A stretch of 64,000 nucleotides of DNA, taken from NCBI GenBank assembly GCA_958295465.1, contig OY282353.1, forward strand, positions 2,843,001-2,907,000, in the 5' to 3' direction. The notes under the pieces were generated by a model, which had not been told where the DNA came from, ran no database searches, and saw only the letters and a list, made by a program, of their open reading frames with translations. Of this stretch, positions 25,918-35,291 are shown piece after piece; the stretch's first letter is position 1, and each line of letters opens with the position of its first letter. Source of the stretch: an uncultured Gammaproteobacteria bacterium (lineage in GTDB: Bacteria; Pseudomonadota; Gammaproteobacteria; HK1). The translations under genes and the position numbers were made by a program.

Positions 25918-27120
25918 ATGACAATGGACGATGCGAACACGTTGACGGACATCCCTGCCGGGCCGGGGCGTTCACCGGCGGACGAGCCCCCGGCGGCGGC
26001 ATTGCCGCCGGAATCCCTGGCCTCACCGCCGCCGACGGCTCCTCCGGCGTCTCCCTCGCCGGCGCCGATGGAGGTGCCGCTGTCCGAGCTGGAATTTACC
26101 GGCTGCAGGGCCGTCCCCATGACTTATGCCCAGCTCCGCCGCTACGAGGGCCGCCTCGAAGTCTGGGATGCCGAAGCCGAAACCGCCTGGATGGTCCGCG
26201 AGCCCACCAGCGCCGACCACGAAAATCCTTCCCACGGTCTGGCCGGACTGGCGGCCCTCATCGCCGCGGTGCGCGGTTCGCCCATCAAGTGCTACGGCTC
26301 GATGGACCTGCTCAGGCGCGACGCGCACGGCAAACCGCGGCGCATCATGCAGGCGGACCAGACGGTGTACCTGTATCCGCGGCGGGCGGAGTTGCTGGGC
26401 GCGAGTGCGATGGTGGTGGGGAGGCACAACTATCCGGACGTGGTGCTGGAGGTGGACCACACGACGGACGTTCGGCGGGGGAAGCTGAGGCTGTACGAGT
26501 CGTGGGGGTTCCCGGAGCTTTGGGTGGAGGTGCCGGAGGGTTGGGTGGCGAGCCGGCCGCGGGGCTTGGTGGCGGGTCTGACCATCCACTTGCTGGAGGA
26601 TGGTGTCTATCGGGAGTCGCCGGAGAGCTTGTCGTTTCCGGGCTGGCGGGCGGAGGCGATCCACGAGGCGATGAACGAGGTCGGTCGTTCGGCGCACACG
26701 AACGCGATTCTGGAGGATCTGGGCCGGAGGTTGGGAGCGCGGGACGGCAGGGGGCCGGACGACGATGGGCTGATGCGCTCCCTGCGGGGTCAGAGCCGTG
26801 CGGAAGGCGAGCGCAAGGGCAGGGCAGAGGGCCTGGTGGAAGGTGAGCGCAAGGGTAGAGCGGAGGGCTTGGCGGAAGGCCGGCGGAAAGGGCGGGCGGA
26901 AGGTCTGGCCGAAGGCGAACGGAAGGGTCGTGCGGAAGGCGAAACGCAAGGTCGGGCCGGGATGGTGCGCCGGATGCTGTCGTCGCGGGGCATCGAGGTC
27001 TCGGAAGGTTTCCCGTCCGGCATACCCGGCTTCGCGGAGTTGCCGGAGGCCGTGATCGTGGACGCGGCGCTGGCCTGCGGCAGCGAACGTGATTTCCACG
27101 CCCGCATCCGAAGCCGCTGA
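25918..27120 (+). CDS. Uma2-family nuclease with a charged repeat tail
   Basis: A 400-residue protein of the Uma2 (DUF820) family, a PD-(D/E)XK-type putative endonuclease. The core lies at about residues 65-250: PMTYAQLRRYEGRLEVWDAE, then PDVVLEVDHTTDVRRGKLRLYESWGFPELWVEVPEG, which contains the catalytic D and E-x-D plus the downstream Lys. The first 50 residues are Pro/Ala-rich and disordered. Residues about 295-345 are tandem AEGERKGRAEG-type units forming a highly charged helix. A 45-residue C-terminal cap follows (GMVRRMLSSRGIEVSEGFP), shaped like the C-termini of Rpn nucleases. The role is unknown; such genes multiply in mobile-element-rich genomes. Confidence 0.85.
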   Translation: MTMDDANTLTDIPAGPGRSPADEPPAAALPPESLASPPPTAPPASPSPAPMEVPLSELEFTGCRAVPMTYAQLRRYEGRLEVWDAEAETAWMVREPTSADHENPSHGLAGLAALIAAVRGSPIKCYGSMDLLRRDAHGKPRRIMQADQTVYLYPRRAELLGASAMVVGRHNYPDVVLEVDHTTDVRRGKLRLYESWGFPELWVEVPEGWVASRPRGLVAGLTIHLLEDGVYRESPESLSFPGWRAEAIHEAMNEVGRSAHTNAILEDLGRRLGARDGRGPDDDGLMRSLRGQSRAEGERKGRAEGLVEGERKGRAEGLAEGRRKGRAEGLAEGERKGRAEGETQGRAGMVRRMLSSRGIEVSEGFPSGIPGFAELPEAVIVDAALACGSERDFHARIRSR

Positions 27121-27298
27121 TTCCGCCGGCAGCAGCAGTGCAGCGGACGCTGTGGTTCGGGAGGCGCCGGTGGACCGTACGGCAGCCGGCAATGACCGGC
27201 GGCCCTCGCGCCGGATTTCCGTTGCCGCCTCCGGCCGCCGGCCGTCCCCTTTCCCGTAGCCGCAAGGGAAGGCGATCTCCCGGCGAACGAAGGAGGAC

Positions 27299-28645
27299 AT
27301 GGTTCACCGGCGTCAGGCCGCCGGACGAGCCCGGCAACCGATGACCACCACCGACATCGCCACGCGGGTCTACAACCACGCGTTCAAGCTCGACCCGATC
27401 ATCCGCAGCCTGCTCGACACGGACGTCTACAAGCTCCTCATGCTGCAGACGATCTGGAAGGAGTTCGCGCGCGTGCCGGTGACGTTCTCGCTGATCAACC
27501 GCTCGCCGGCGGTGCGCCTCGCGGAGACCATCGACGAAGTGGAGCTTCGCGAGCAGCTCGACCACGCGCGTACCGTGCGTCTCGCCAAGAAGGAGCGCAT
27601 CTGGCTGGCCGGCAACACCTTCTACGGCAAGGAGCGACTGTTCTCCCCGGAGTTCCTGGCCTGGCTCGGAAACTACCGACTGCCCGAATACGACCTCCGG
27701 GTGGAGGACGGGCAGTTCCGCATCGACTTCAGCGGACCCTGGGCCGAGGTCACGCTGTGGGAAATTCCGGTGTTGTCCATCGTGAGCGAGCTGCGCTCGC
27801 GCGCCGCCATCGGGGGCATCGGACGCTTCGAGCTCGACGTCCTCTACGCCCGCGCAAAGGCGAAGCTGTGGGAGAAGGTCGTGCGGCTGAACGCGCTGCC
27901 GGCGCTTCGCATCGCGGATTTCGGCACCCGCAGAAGGCATGGATTCCTGTGGCACCGCTGGTGCGTGGAGGCGATGAAGGAGGGGCTTGGAGGGAAGTTC
28001 CTCGGCACCAGCAACGTGTTGCAGGCGATGGAGCTCGACATCGAGGCGATCGGGACCAACGCCCACGAGCTGCCGATGGTGCGGGCCACGATGGCCGGCG
28101 ACGACCGGCAGTTGCTGCACTCCCCGTACAGCGTGCTCGAAAGCTGGCAGCGGACGTACGAGGGGAACCTCCTCGTCGTGCTGCCGGACACCTACGGGAC
28201 CACCGCCTTTCTGCGCCATGCCCCGGACTGGGTGGCGCAATGGAGCGGGTTCCGCATCGATTCCAAGGACCCGATCGAAGGCGGCGAGGAGATCGTCGCC
28301 TGGTGGGAGAGGAGGGGGCAGGACCCGCGGGAGAAGCTCCTGATCTTCTCCGACGGCCTGGACATCGACAGTATCGAAAGGACCTACCACCACTTCACCG
28401 GCCGCGTCCGCCTGGGGTTCGGCTGGGGGACCTTGCTGACCAACGATCTGCGCGACTGCGCGCCGGTGAAGAACCCGGGCCTCGATCCCATCTCCCTGGT
28501 CTGCAAGGTGACCCGAGCGAACCACCGGCCGACGGTCAAGCTGTCCGACAACCTGGAAAAGGCGTCCGGCCCGCCGGGGCTCATCGAACATTACCGGACG
28601 GTCTTCGGATGCGGGGCGCTGGAGCGCAAGGCGCTCGCCGTGTAG
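27299..28645 (+). CDS. pncB: Nicotinate phosphoribosyltransferase
   Basis: A type II phosphoribosyltransferase that makes nicotinate mononucleotide in NAD salvage. From [20 protein letters not shown] it continues [21 protein letters not shown], the family opening. Other motifs are [12 protein letters not shown] (with the active-site His), FLGTSNV and [12 protein letters not shown] (phosphate-binding). Full length, 434-448 residues. An ATG at 27299 has AAGGAGG only 2 nt away, while the ATG at 27341 matches the usual N-terminus but has no clear site. I keep the longer version and note the alternative. Confidence 0.95.
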   Translation: MVHRRQAAGRARQPMTTTDIATRVYNHAFKLDPIIRSLLDTDVYKLLMLQTIWKEFARVPVTFSLINRSPAVRLAETIDEVELREQLDHARTVRLAKKERIWLAGNTFYGKERLFSPEFLAWLGNYRLPEYDLRVEDGQFRIDFSGPWAEVTLWEIPVLSIVSELRSRAAIGGIGRFELDVLYARAKAKLWEKVVRLNALPALRIADFGTRRRHGFLWHRWCVEAMKEGLGGKFLGTSNVLQAMELDIEAIGTNAHELPMVRATMAGDDRQLLHSPYSVLESWQRTYEGNLLVVLPDTYGTTAFLRHAPDWVAQWSGFRIDSKDPIEGGEEIVAWWERRGQDPREKLLIFSDGLDIDSIERTYHHFTGRVRLGFGWGTLLTNDLRDCAPVKNPGLDPISLVCKVTRANHRPTVKLSDNLEKASGPPGLIEHYRTVFGCGALERKALAV

Positions 28646-28834
28646 CCGGTGAAGGCACTCGAGCACTTGGCGAAGAAGACTCCGGAGGCGCGGCCGGGGC
28701 TGAGGTGGATACCGGCCGGGCCCGGATGAACGTGGCGAGGGCGAGGCCCCCGGTCGAACGGACGGCACGGCCGGTCACGACAGCGGCGCCGTGAGCCCGA
28801 CCTTCGTGCGATCCATGACCACGGAGGTATGGCA

Positions 28835-29540
28835 ATGACCGCATCTGCAAACGCGCCTGAGCGCCGCGAGCAAAGATTCAACTTTCCCTTGCCCCTGTGG
28901 ATGATCCTGGCCGCCCTGGCGATCGGGCTTGTGGGTCGGCTCGACGCGCCCACACTGGTCGCCAGCTTCAATTCGGGCTACGGCGCGGCGCTGGGTGAGT
29001 TCGCGCTGATTCTGATCCCGTCGTTCGTCCTGGCCGCGTGTCTGTCGCATCGGAGCGCCGGCAGCGCTGCCGGCGCCGCAACGGTCGCATCCCCCTTCAT
29101 GGCGGCCGGCATGATCTGTCCGGATACCTCCTACGCTGCGCTCGCGCCGGTCGCCGGGCACAGAAAGCTGTCCGTCGCTCTGGCTGGCTACGCCGGTTTC
29201 AAGCTCCTGTTTCCGGCGGGGCCGCTCATCGTGGCGACCGGCCTGGGCGTCGATAGCCCTTACCTGTTCGTCGTCGCCCGGCCTGGCTGTTCAGCGAGCT
29301 GTGGGTTCGATACCGGACCCGCTTGCGTGCCGTGTCCTTCGTCGAGCAGGGCATTGCGACCGGGAGCATGGTGCGCGCGCTCATGCCTTTCGGCGGCATG
29401 GCCCTGCTGCTCGTGATCGGTAGCGTGGCCGACCTGTCGGCCTGGTCTTTCCTCGATTTCGTCACACAGCCGAAGGGCGCGTTGGCGGTCGCGGCCACCG
29501 CGGCACTGCTGGACACGGAGGCCCATCGGCGACCGTGGAG
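28835..29540 (+). pseudogene. GntP-like carboxylate permease, truncated and frameshifted
   Basis: The ATG at 28835 has GGAGG 7 nt upstream. The first 145 residues are a clean membrane protein (LWMILAALAIGLVGRL, FALILIPSFVLAACLS, AGMICPDTSYAALAPVAG) of gluconate/carboxylate permease type. Near 29281 the frame shifts and continues as AWLFSELWVRYRTRLRAVSF, then ALMPFGGMALLLVIGSVADL and WSFLDFVTQPKGALAVAATA. Homology fades at about 29540, roughly half the expected 450 residues. One frameshift and a missing C-terminal half make function unlikely. Confidence 0.7.
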
Positions 29541-30034
29541 AGGGCAAAAAGGACAGGGAAGACAACCCACCGATCCGCTGTTGCCAACAAAGCTCGCACG
29601 GCCGCCTTGCGGCCTCGCTGTCGCGGATGAAACATCCTGTCGCCCGACTGCGGAAGGAACCGTGTCCGGCCTCAAGAATACATTCAGCAAAATCAAAGAT
29701 TGCAGGATGTTACACGTTAGCTGACCACGGTGACGGGTCACTCCGCCGTCGCGGAAGAAACATCTTGAGCGCCCGTTGTATAAGGGCGGCCGTGCCGGAT
29801 GTGAGGCCGGCCATCCAGTGGTGTCATTGCACCCGAATGTCGGTACCCCCGTGGGTAGCGGGCCATGACTTCACCCCGCCGCCGGGCCGGTCGGCGCCCG
29901 GCCGGATCCCGGTCCCGGCCAGGGACGAACGGTGCTTCACCGGACGGATCGGGCGATTCCGATCGGTACGGGAAAGCGATCGTCTTGCACCGGAATACGC
30001 TCGATGATCGATACTTCCCGTGAGGACCGCGCGG
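29541..30034. other. Intergenic stretch without recognised genes
   Basis: About 490 bp between the decayed permease and the Rpn gene. Two short similar pieces, GAAACATCCTGTCGCCCG near 29628 and GAAACATCTTGAGCGCCCG near 29757, may be relics of a repeat. No frame shows a domain and no RNA gene is evident. Confidence 0.5.
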
Positions 30035-31033
30035 CTAATCGTCCGACGCCTGGTCGATGCCGCCGGCGCGGCCAAGCAACTCGGCGCTCGTCCCGCACTC
30101 GATGATCCACTCCCCGACCTCGGCCAGCCGCTCCGGATCCGCGAGTCCGTTCAACACCCCCGACAGCCGCTCGGCCGTGTCGGCGTCGAACTTCCGTGCC
30201 GTCAGGCGACACAGCAACGCCCGTTCTTCAGCCCGACCTTGTTCGCGGCCTTCCTCACGGCCTTCCTCACGGCCTTCCTCGAACCACTGCCTCGTCCACT
30301 CCTGCACCTGTTCTTCCAGCATCGTCCTCTCCTCCTCCAATTCCGCCACACGCTCCAGGACCGCCTCCGGGAATTGCCCCCGCAACAGCACCTGCCGAAT
30401 CCACCCCCCGAACGTCCGCTTCAATTCGCGCTCACCCGGACCACGCACCCAGGCCACCAACCTGTCCAGCGCACGCTCCAACTCCCCCGGCGTGCGGCTG
30501 TTCTCCAGCAGGATCAGCGCCGACACCAGATTCCCTCGCGGCAAATCGTCCGCCCCGTACCTTCCAACGTCAAGCAGGAAGTACCGCAGCGACGGCTGGT
30601 ACCGTGCCAATGCCTCCACCACCGAAGGGAGTGTGTCCGTCACGTCGAGGGGCGCCGTCCACCGCGAACGGCGACCGTTGTAGAACACCACCGGCAGCAC
30701 CGGGGGCAGCTTCCCGCCTGGACCCACTTCCCCGAGGCGGAACAGGTCCTGGTACAGCAGCCCGGTATAGGTCAGCAAGCGCACGGCCATGGACCGGTCC
30801 ACGGTGGACTGGAATTCCAGCAATACGTAGAGCCAGGTCTCGCCGCAACGCAGCCGCCACAGCGAATCGCCGTAGCGTTGGCGCAGGCCGTCGCTGACGA
30901 AGGCGGCGGAGCGGTTCTCCAGCGTGGCGAAGTCGAGGATGTCGCTCCACGGTTTGGCAGCGAACCCTCCGAGGAGGTCTTCGACCATCCGTGCGTGGGA
31001 GAACAGAAGCTTGCGGGAGGCGTCTTGCGACAT
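30035..31033 (-). CDS. Rpn-family recombination-promoting nuclease
   Basis: 332 residues from the ATG at 31033 (MSQDASRKLLFSHARMVEDL). The N-terminal PD-(D/E)XK-like domain of the Rpn/YhgA family carries SDILDFATLENRSAAFVSD, YGDSLWRLRCGETWLYVLLEFQSTVDRSMAVRLLTYTGLL and LPPVLPVVFYNGRRSRW. The acidic and Gln residues of its catalytic motif (LEFQS) are present. A coiled, charged stretch of EEGREEGREEGREQGRAEE type (about residues 240-260) precedes a C-terminal three-helix domain. Family members promote RecA-independent recombination in E. coli. A 162-bp copy of its 3' end at 23649 shows that this gene has taken part in rearrangement here. Confidence 0.88.
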   Translation of the reverse strand: MSQDASRKLLFSHARMVEDLLGGFAAKPWSDILDFATLENRSAAFVSDGLRQRYGDSLWRLRCGETWLYVLLEFQSTVDRSMAVRLLTYTGLLYQDLFRLGEVGPGGKLPPVLPVVFYNGRRSRWTAPLDVTDTLPSVVEALARYQPSLRYFLLDVGRYGADDLPRGNLVSALILLENSRTPGELERALDRLVAWVRGPGERELKRTFGGWIRQVLLRGQFPEAVLERVAELEEERTMLEEQVQEWTRQWFEEGREEGREEGREQGRAEERALLCRLTARKFDADTAERLSGVLNGLADPERLAEVGEWIIECGTSAELLGRAGGIDQASDD

Positions 31034-31295
31034 GAGCGCACCGTGTCGTGGGACACGCGGGTACCGTAGGGTTGCATCGGAGCCGGTGGAAAGGGCACCG
31101 GGTCGCGGAAGACGTAGGCGACAGGCGCGCATGCCGTGGATGACCGGCGAGAAGCGAGAAGGGGAGAACCCCGCCCGGAAGATCGTGATCCTTCGGGGTG
31201 GGGGGCATGGCTGGCGCCGAAAGAGAGGGGGTGGACGTTCAGGCGGGCGGACGGAGCCGTGTACAGGATCGGCGGCGGCTCGTCTCGCCGGCCCG

Positions 31296-32486
31296 TCAGC
31301 CCCCGACGATCGGCAACGAAGGCGGCGCGCGGCGCGTGAGCCAGATGGGACCGGCCTCGCCGATGACGATGTTCTCCTCGTGCACCATCATCGCGCCCGG
31401 CGCGAAGGTCATACCCGGCTCGAGGGTCAGCACCATGCCCGGGCGCAGCTCGGTGTGGTCCCCGGGCATGTTGGACGGCCATTCGGTCAGTTGCATGCCG
31501 AGGCCGTGGCCCATCCGGCCCACCTCGTTGCCGAGTGCCCCGCCATCGTCCAGCACCCGCTGCATGGCGAAGTAAACGTCGGCGCAGCGCGCCCCCGGAC
31601 GGGCGGCGGCGAAGCCGGCCTCGGTCGCTTCGTAGACCACCTCGTAGGCCCTCCGCACCGCATCGCCGGCGCGGCCGATGGCGTAGTTCCGGTCGAAGTC
31701 GCAGTAGTAGCCGTCGAACGTCGCGCCCGTGTCCATGATCAGCACGTCGCCCGGACCGACGTGGCGCGCCGACGGCGGCGAGATGATGCTCTCGTAGCCG
31801 CCCGGCCCAGCCCCGCCGACGAGATAGGCGACGTCGTCGACACCACGCTCGAGGCAGGCGATCTTGAAGGCCCGGAAAATCTCGATTTCGCTCATTCCCT
31901 CGCGCAGCATATCGGGCAGGGCCTCGAATGCCGCCGAGACGACATCGCATACGTACGCGATCTTCCCGATCTCGGCCGGCGACTTGACTATGCGCAACGC
32001 CCTGATGACGGGGGTGGCGTCGATCGCCTCCGATCCGGGCAGGAGGTCGAGCAGGCGCCGGTAATCCGAGAGCGGCATGCGCAGATGCGTCTCGGGTCCC
32101 TGGGGTACGCCGATCCGGGACCGGGGTCCGACGACCTCGCGCAACGTCTCGGCGAGCACCGACACACCCTCGTCGGCCGGCCGTGGCGAGGGCCAGGCAC
32201 GTACGTCGTCGAGCCAAGTCGAGGCCATGGCGTGCGCCCCGATCGCCGGCACCACGGCGATCGGCCTGCCGGTCGCGGGGACCACCACGAACCAGGGCCG
32301 GGTCGGGCTCTGCCAGAACTGGGTCAGGAGGCCCGTGAAATAGCGGAACTCCGGCTCGGTGGTGAGCACCAGGGCGTCGAGACGCGCCCTGGCCATCAGG
32401 GTTTGCGCCCGGGCTGTTCGCGTCTCGAACTCGGTGGCCGGGAATCCGCGCGGCGGAACGTGGCCGGGGTCGCTCTCGGCCATCAC
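31296..32486 (-). CDS. M24-family metallopeptidase-like protein (creatinase/Xaa-Pro fold)
   Basis: A 396-residue protein with an N-terminal creatinase-type domain (residues 15-165, RAQTLMARARLDALVLTTEPEFRYFTGL) and a C-terminal pita-bread domain. Expected metal ligands lie in IMDTGATFDGYYCDFDRN, GHGLGMQLTEWPS, LTLEPGM and VHEENIVI. The family covers Xaa-Pro peptidases but also ectoine hydrolase DoeA and the DMSP lyase DddP. This protein's VGGAGPGGYESIISPP region resembles the non-peptidase members, so its substrate is open. It is divergently placed from the ammonia-lyase gene, and the 268 bp between them must hold both promoters. Confidence 0.85.
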   Translation of the reverse strand: MMAESDPGHVPPRGFPATEFETRTARAQTLMARARLDALVLTTEPEFRYFTGLLTQFWQSPTRPWFVVVPATGRPIAVVPAIGAHAMASTWLDDVRAWPSPRPADEGVSVLAETLREVVGPRSRIGVPQGPETHLRMPLSDYRRLLDLLPGSEAIDATPVIRALRIVKSPAEIGKIAYVCDVVSAAFEALPDMLREGMSEIEIFRAFKIACLERGVDDVAYLVGGAGPGGYESIISPPSARHVGPGDVLIMDTGATFDGYYCDFDRNYAIGRAGDAVRRAYEVVYEATEAGFAAARPGARCADVYFAMQRVLDDGGALGNEVGRMGHGLGMQLTEWPSNMPGDHTELRPGMVLTLEPGMTFAPGAMMVHEENIVIGEAGPIWLTRRAPPSLPIVGG

Positions 32487-32781
32487 CGCCGACCAGGGCC
32501 GCCAGCGCCGGCCGGAACGTAACCACCCGTGCCCGGAGGGCCGGTGTGGAGGGCGCGGCTCACGGCTCGCGGACCATGGCTCGGTATCGGTGCGCTCATC
32601 GTTCGGTGGCCAGCGTGCGATGCCGATGGCTGAAGTATCGTGTTCTTCGGAGATATGTGCACGTCGGTATTCGGCTCGATCATGTCTTTTCTCTACCTCG
32701 TCATTCGCCGTTGTTCGAAGTTCCTTGATCGTGAAGTTCGGCTATCCTGACCGTATGCTGCTGCACAATCATCGTACTCGC

Positions 32782-33975
32782 ATGGAACAAACCCGTTCCT
32801 CGCCCTTCCGCGCGTTGACCGGGGGCGCCGGCGATTTCGCGCGGCGAGATCGCGAAGCGACCGCACCAGCGGTCGCCACGGCGGGGGGTGCCGGCGATTT
32901 CGCGCGGCGAAATCGCGAAGCGACCGCGCCAGCGGTCGCCACTCGCATGGCGCCCGGGCGTCGAGGGTTCCGGGTTTCCCCCGATCGCCCACTCGACATG
33001 CTCCGGCGCTGTCCTGCCCACGCCCCGACACCGCTCCACGCATTCCCCGACCTCGCCGCCACCCTCGGCCTGGGGGCACTGTATGCGAAGGACGAGACCG
33101 GGCGCATGGGCCTCGGCAGCTTCAAGGCCCTCGGCGGGGCGTTCGCGGTCGCGCAGACGATTGCGGAAGCCGCGGGGACCTCCGACCCGACAAGCGACGA
33201 GGCTGCGCAGGTCGCGGCGGGCATGACCTTCATCACCGCCAGCGCGGGCAACCATGGCCTCTCCCTGGCCGCCGGCGCGCGGGTGTTCGGCGCACGCGCG
33301 GTGATCGTGCTGCCCTCCCTGGCGCCCGAGGGGTTCGCCGGCCGGATCCGCTCGATGGGCGCCGAGGTCGTCCGGATCGCGGGTTCCTACGACGACAGCG
33401 TGGCCGGCGCGCTCGACATGGCGCGGTCCAGGGGTTGGCTGCTGCTCGCCGACGGTTCCTGGGACGGGTACGTCGAGCGTCCGGCGCTGGTGATGGAAGG
33501 CTATACGGTGTTGGCCGAGGAGTGCCGCGCCACGTTCGAAGCGAGCGGCGAATGGCCGTCCCACGTGCTCCTGCAGGCGGGTGTCGGCGGGCTCGCCGCG
33601 GCCGTCACCGGACACGTCCGCGAGCACTGGGCCCGGCAACCGACGGTCGTCGTCGTCGAGCCCGAGGCCGCCCCGTGCCTGATGCGCAGCGTCGAGGCCG
33701 GTCGCCTGGTGCGCGCCGAAGGGCCGGCGTCGAACATGGGCCGGCTCGACTGCAAGGTCGCTTCGTTGCTCGGCTTCGAGACCCTGCGCCACGAGGCCGA
33801 CGTCTTCGCCACGGTCAGCGACGATGCAGCAGCGGCGGCAGCCGAGACGCTGGCCCGGCACGGCATGGCGACGACGCCGAGTGGGGCGGCGGCGCTCGCG
33901 GCCCTCGGCGAGCTGGCGCCGGGGCCGGCCGGCCGATGCCTGATCATCGTCTCGGAAGGCCCGGTGGACGATTGA
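32782..33975 (+). CDS. PLP-dependent diaminopropionate ammonia-lyase-like enzyme
   Basis: About 397 residues from the ATG at 32782; an in-frame ATG at 32755 is also possible, and neither has a clear ribosome site. A fold-type II PLP enzyme: ALYAKDETGRMGLGSFKALGGAFAV holds the PLP Lys in GSFKALGG, ITASAGNHGLSLAAGARVFG the substrate/cofactor Asn motif, and LQAGVGGLAAAVTGHV the glycine-rich phosphate loop. The pattern DETGRMGLGSFKALGG and the VLADGSWDGY-type region fit diaminopropionate ammonia-lyase (YgeX) better than threonine dehydratase. Residues about 14-54 are not part of the family. They are encoded by two copies of a hairpin repeat inserted in frame (feature 32818-32943). Confidence 0.88.
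   Translation: MEQTRSSPFRALTGGAGDFARRDREATAPAVATAGGAGDFARRNREATAPAVATRMAPGRRGFRVSPDRPLDMLRRCPAHAPTPLHAFPDLAATLGLGALYAKDETGRMGLGSFKALGGAFAVAQTIAEAAGTSDPTSDEAAQVAAGMTFITASAGNHGLSLAAGARVFGARAVIVLPSLAPEGFAGRIRSMGAEVVRIAGSYDDSVAGALDMARSRGWLLLADGSWDGYVERPALVMEGYTVLAEECRATFEASGEWPSHVLLQAGVGGLAAAVTGHVREHWARQPTVVVVEPEAAPCLMRSVEAGRLVRAEGPASNMGRLDCKVASLLGFETLRHEADVFATVSDDAAAAAAETLARHGMATTPSGAAALAALGELAPGPAGRCLIIVSEGPVDD
32818..32943. repeat. Two 63-bp REP-like double-hairpin units inside a coding region
   Basis: Copies at 32818-32880 and 32881-32943 are about 90% alike. Each unit contains two near-perfect palindromes. In the second copy these are CGATTTCGC-GCG-GCGAAATCG at 32895-32915 and GCGACCGC-GCCA-GCGGTCGC at 32920-32939. 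The length of 63 bp keeps the frame, and each unit is translated as GGAGDFARR(D/N)REATAPAVAT. Structure and size are those of repetitive extragenic palindromes, which normally avoid genes. Confidence 0.9.
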
Positions 33976-34239
33976 GCACAGGGGGCGCGAGACCGGCCAT
34001 GGTACGGGCACGACGATACCGGTGCGGAGACACTGCCGCCCCCCTGAAAGAATGGTCTTGCCTGTTTCCCGGGATGAATGCCCGGGCTCAGCGGCAGTTT
34101 CAGCAGTGACCGGCAACCGACGATCCGGATACAGGGCGGCGGCTGTAGCCATTCCCATCGTGTCTTCGGCCTGCCACGATCCTGACGTGCAGTCCGAAGT
34201 GTGCAGGCGTCATGATCCCGATCGACAGCCCAACTCGCC

Positions 34240-35223
34240 GTGTCCTCGACGCCACCCTCTGACGAGTTCGCCACGCCCGCAGGCGAGGAGACGCCGGTCC
34301 CTGACGATCTCGACGTGCTCGCGCGCGAGGCGGTCGCCGAGCTGGGCACCATCGCCGACCTCGTGCGCTGGGGAGCGGCCCGGCTGGACGGCGCCGGCGT
34401 CGCGTTCGGCCACGGCACCGGCGACGCGGTGGACGAGGCGATGGTCCTCGTGCTGCACGCGGCCGGCCTCCGCCCCGGGCCGCCGGAGCCACTGTTCGCC
34501 TCGCGTCTCACCACCCGCGAGCGCCGCGCGGCGGTGGGGCTGATCGTGCGCCGGATCCGCGAGCGCGTTCCCGCCCCCTACCTGACCGGCCGGGCATGGT
34601 TCGCGGGCCTGGAGCTCGCGTGCGATCGGCGGGCGCTGGTGCCGCGGTCCCCGATCGCGGAATGGATCGAGCGTGGTTTCGAGCCCTGGCTCGACCCGGA
34701 TGCGGTGGAGCGGGTGCTGGAGATCGGCACCGGCGGCGGGGCCATCGCCATCGCCTGCGCGATGGCGTTCCCGGGCGCCACGATCGACGCGGTCGACGTG
34801 AGCGACGACGCCCTCGCCCTGGCGCGCGAGAACTGCGCCGCCCACGGTGTCGAGGACCGGGTGCGGCTCTCGCGCTCGGACGTCTATGCCGGGGTGCGCG
34901 GGCGCTACGACCTGATCGTCGGCAACCCCCCCTACGTCGATGCCGAGACGATGGCCTCACTGGATCCGGAGTACCGCCACGAGCCCCGGATCGGGCTGGA
35001 GGCAGGCCCCGACGGCCTCGACTGCGTGCGCCGGATCCTGGCCGAGGCGGGCGGACGTCTGCGCTCCGGCGGGGTGCTGGTATGCGAGGTGGGCGCGTCC
35101 CGGGCCGCGCTGGAGCGAGCTTTCCCCACGACCGGCTTCACCTGGCTGGAGCTGGAGCGGGGCGGGGAGGGCGTCTTCCTTCTGACCGGGGCGCAGCTCG
35201 CGGAATTTCCCGGCACGGGCTGA
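34240..35223 (+). CDS. prmB: Protein-(glutamine-N5) methyltransferase PrmB
   Basis: About 327 residues, GTG start at 34240. It methylates the glutamine of ribosomal protein L3. The N-terminal helical part is longer than usual and acidic. VPAPYLTGRAWFAGLEL is the PrmB/PrmC linker, VLEIGTGGGAIAIACAMAFPGATIDAVD the SAM motif I and II region, and DLIVGNPPYVDAETM the NPPY catalytic motif. EYRHEPRIGLEAGPDGLDCVRRIL is strongly PrmB-like. Full length. Neighbours are unrelated. No release-factor gene is adjacent, arguing for PrmB rather than PrmC. Confidence 0.92.
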   Translation: MSSTPPSDEFATPAGEETPVPDDLDVLAREAVAELGTIADLVRWGAARLDGAGVAFGHGTGDAVDEAMVLVLHAAGLRPGPPEPLFASRLTTRERRAAVGLIVRRIRERVPAPYLTGRAWFAGLELACDRRALVPRSPIAEWIERGFEPWLDPDAVERVLEIGTGGGAIAIACAMAFPGATIDAVDVSDDALALARENCAAHGVEDRVRLSRSDVYAGVRGRYDLIVGNPPYVDAETMASLDPEYRHEPRIGLEAGPDGLDCVRRILAEAGGRLRSGGVLVCEVGASRAALERAFPTTGFTWLELERGGEGVFLLTGAQLAEFPGTG

Positions 35224-35291
35224 ACCGCCGCGCTCGCGGCGTCGCAGACGTTTGCCCGAGCTCACCCCGTTGATCAACCGCGCCATTTCCG

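Noticed and set aside
32821..32942. CRISPR-like array (two similar units in tandem)
   Set aside because: Only two units, directly adjacent with no spacers; each unit is a double hairpin, so a REP-type repeat fits better.
34240..35223. Release-factor methyltransferase PrmC
   Set aside because: No prfA nearby, and the RHEPRIGLEAGPDGLD stretch and long N-terminus are more like PrmB.
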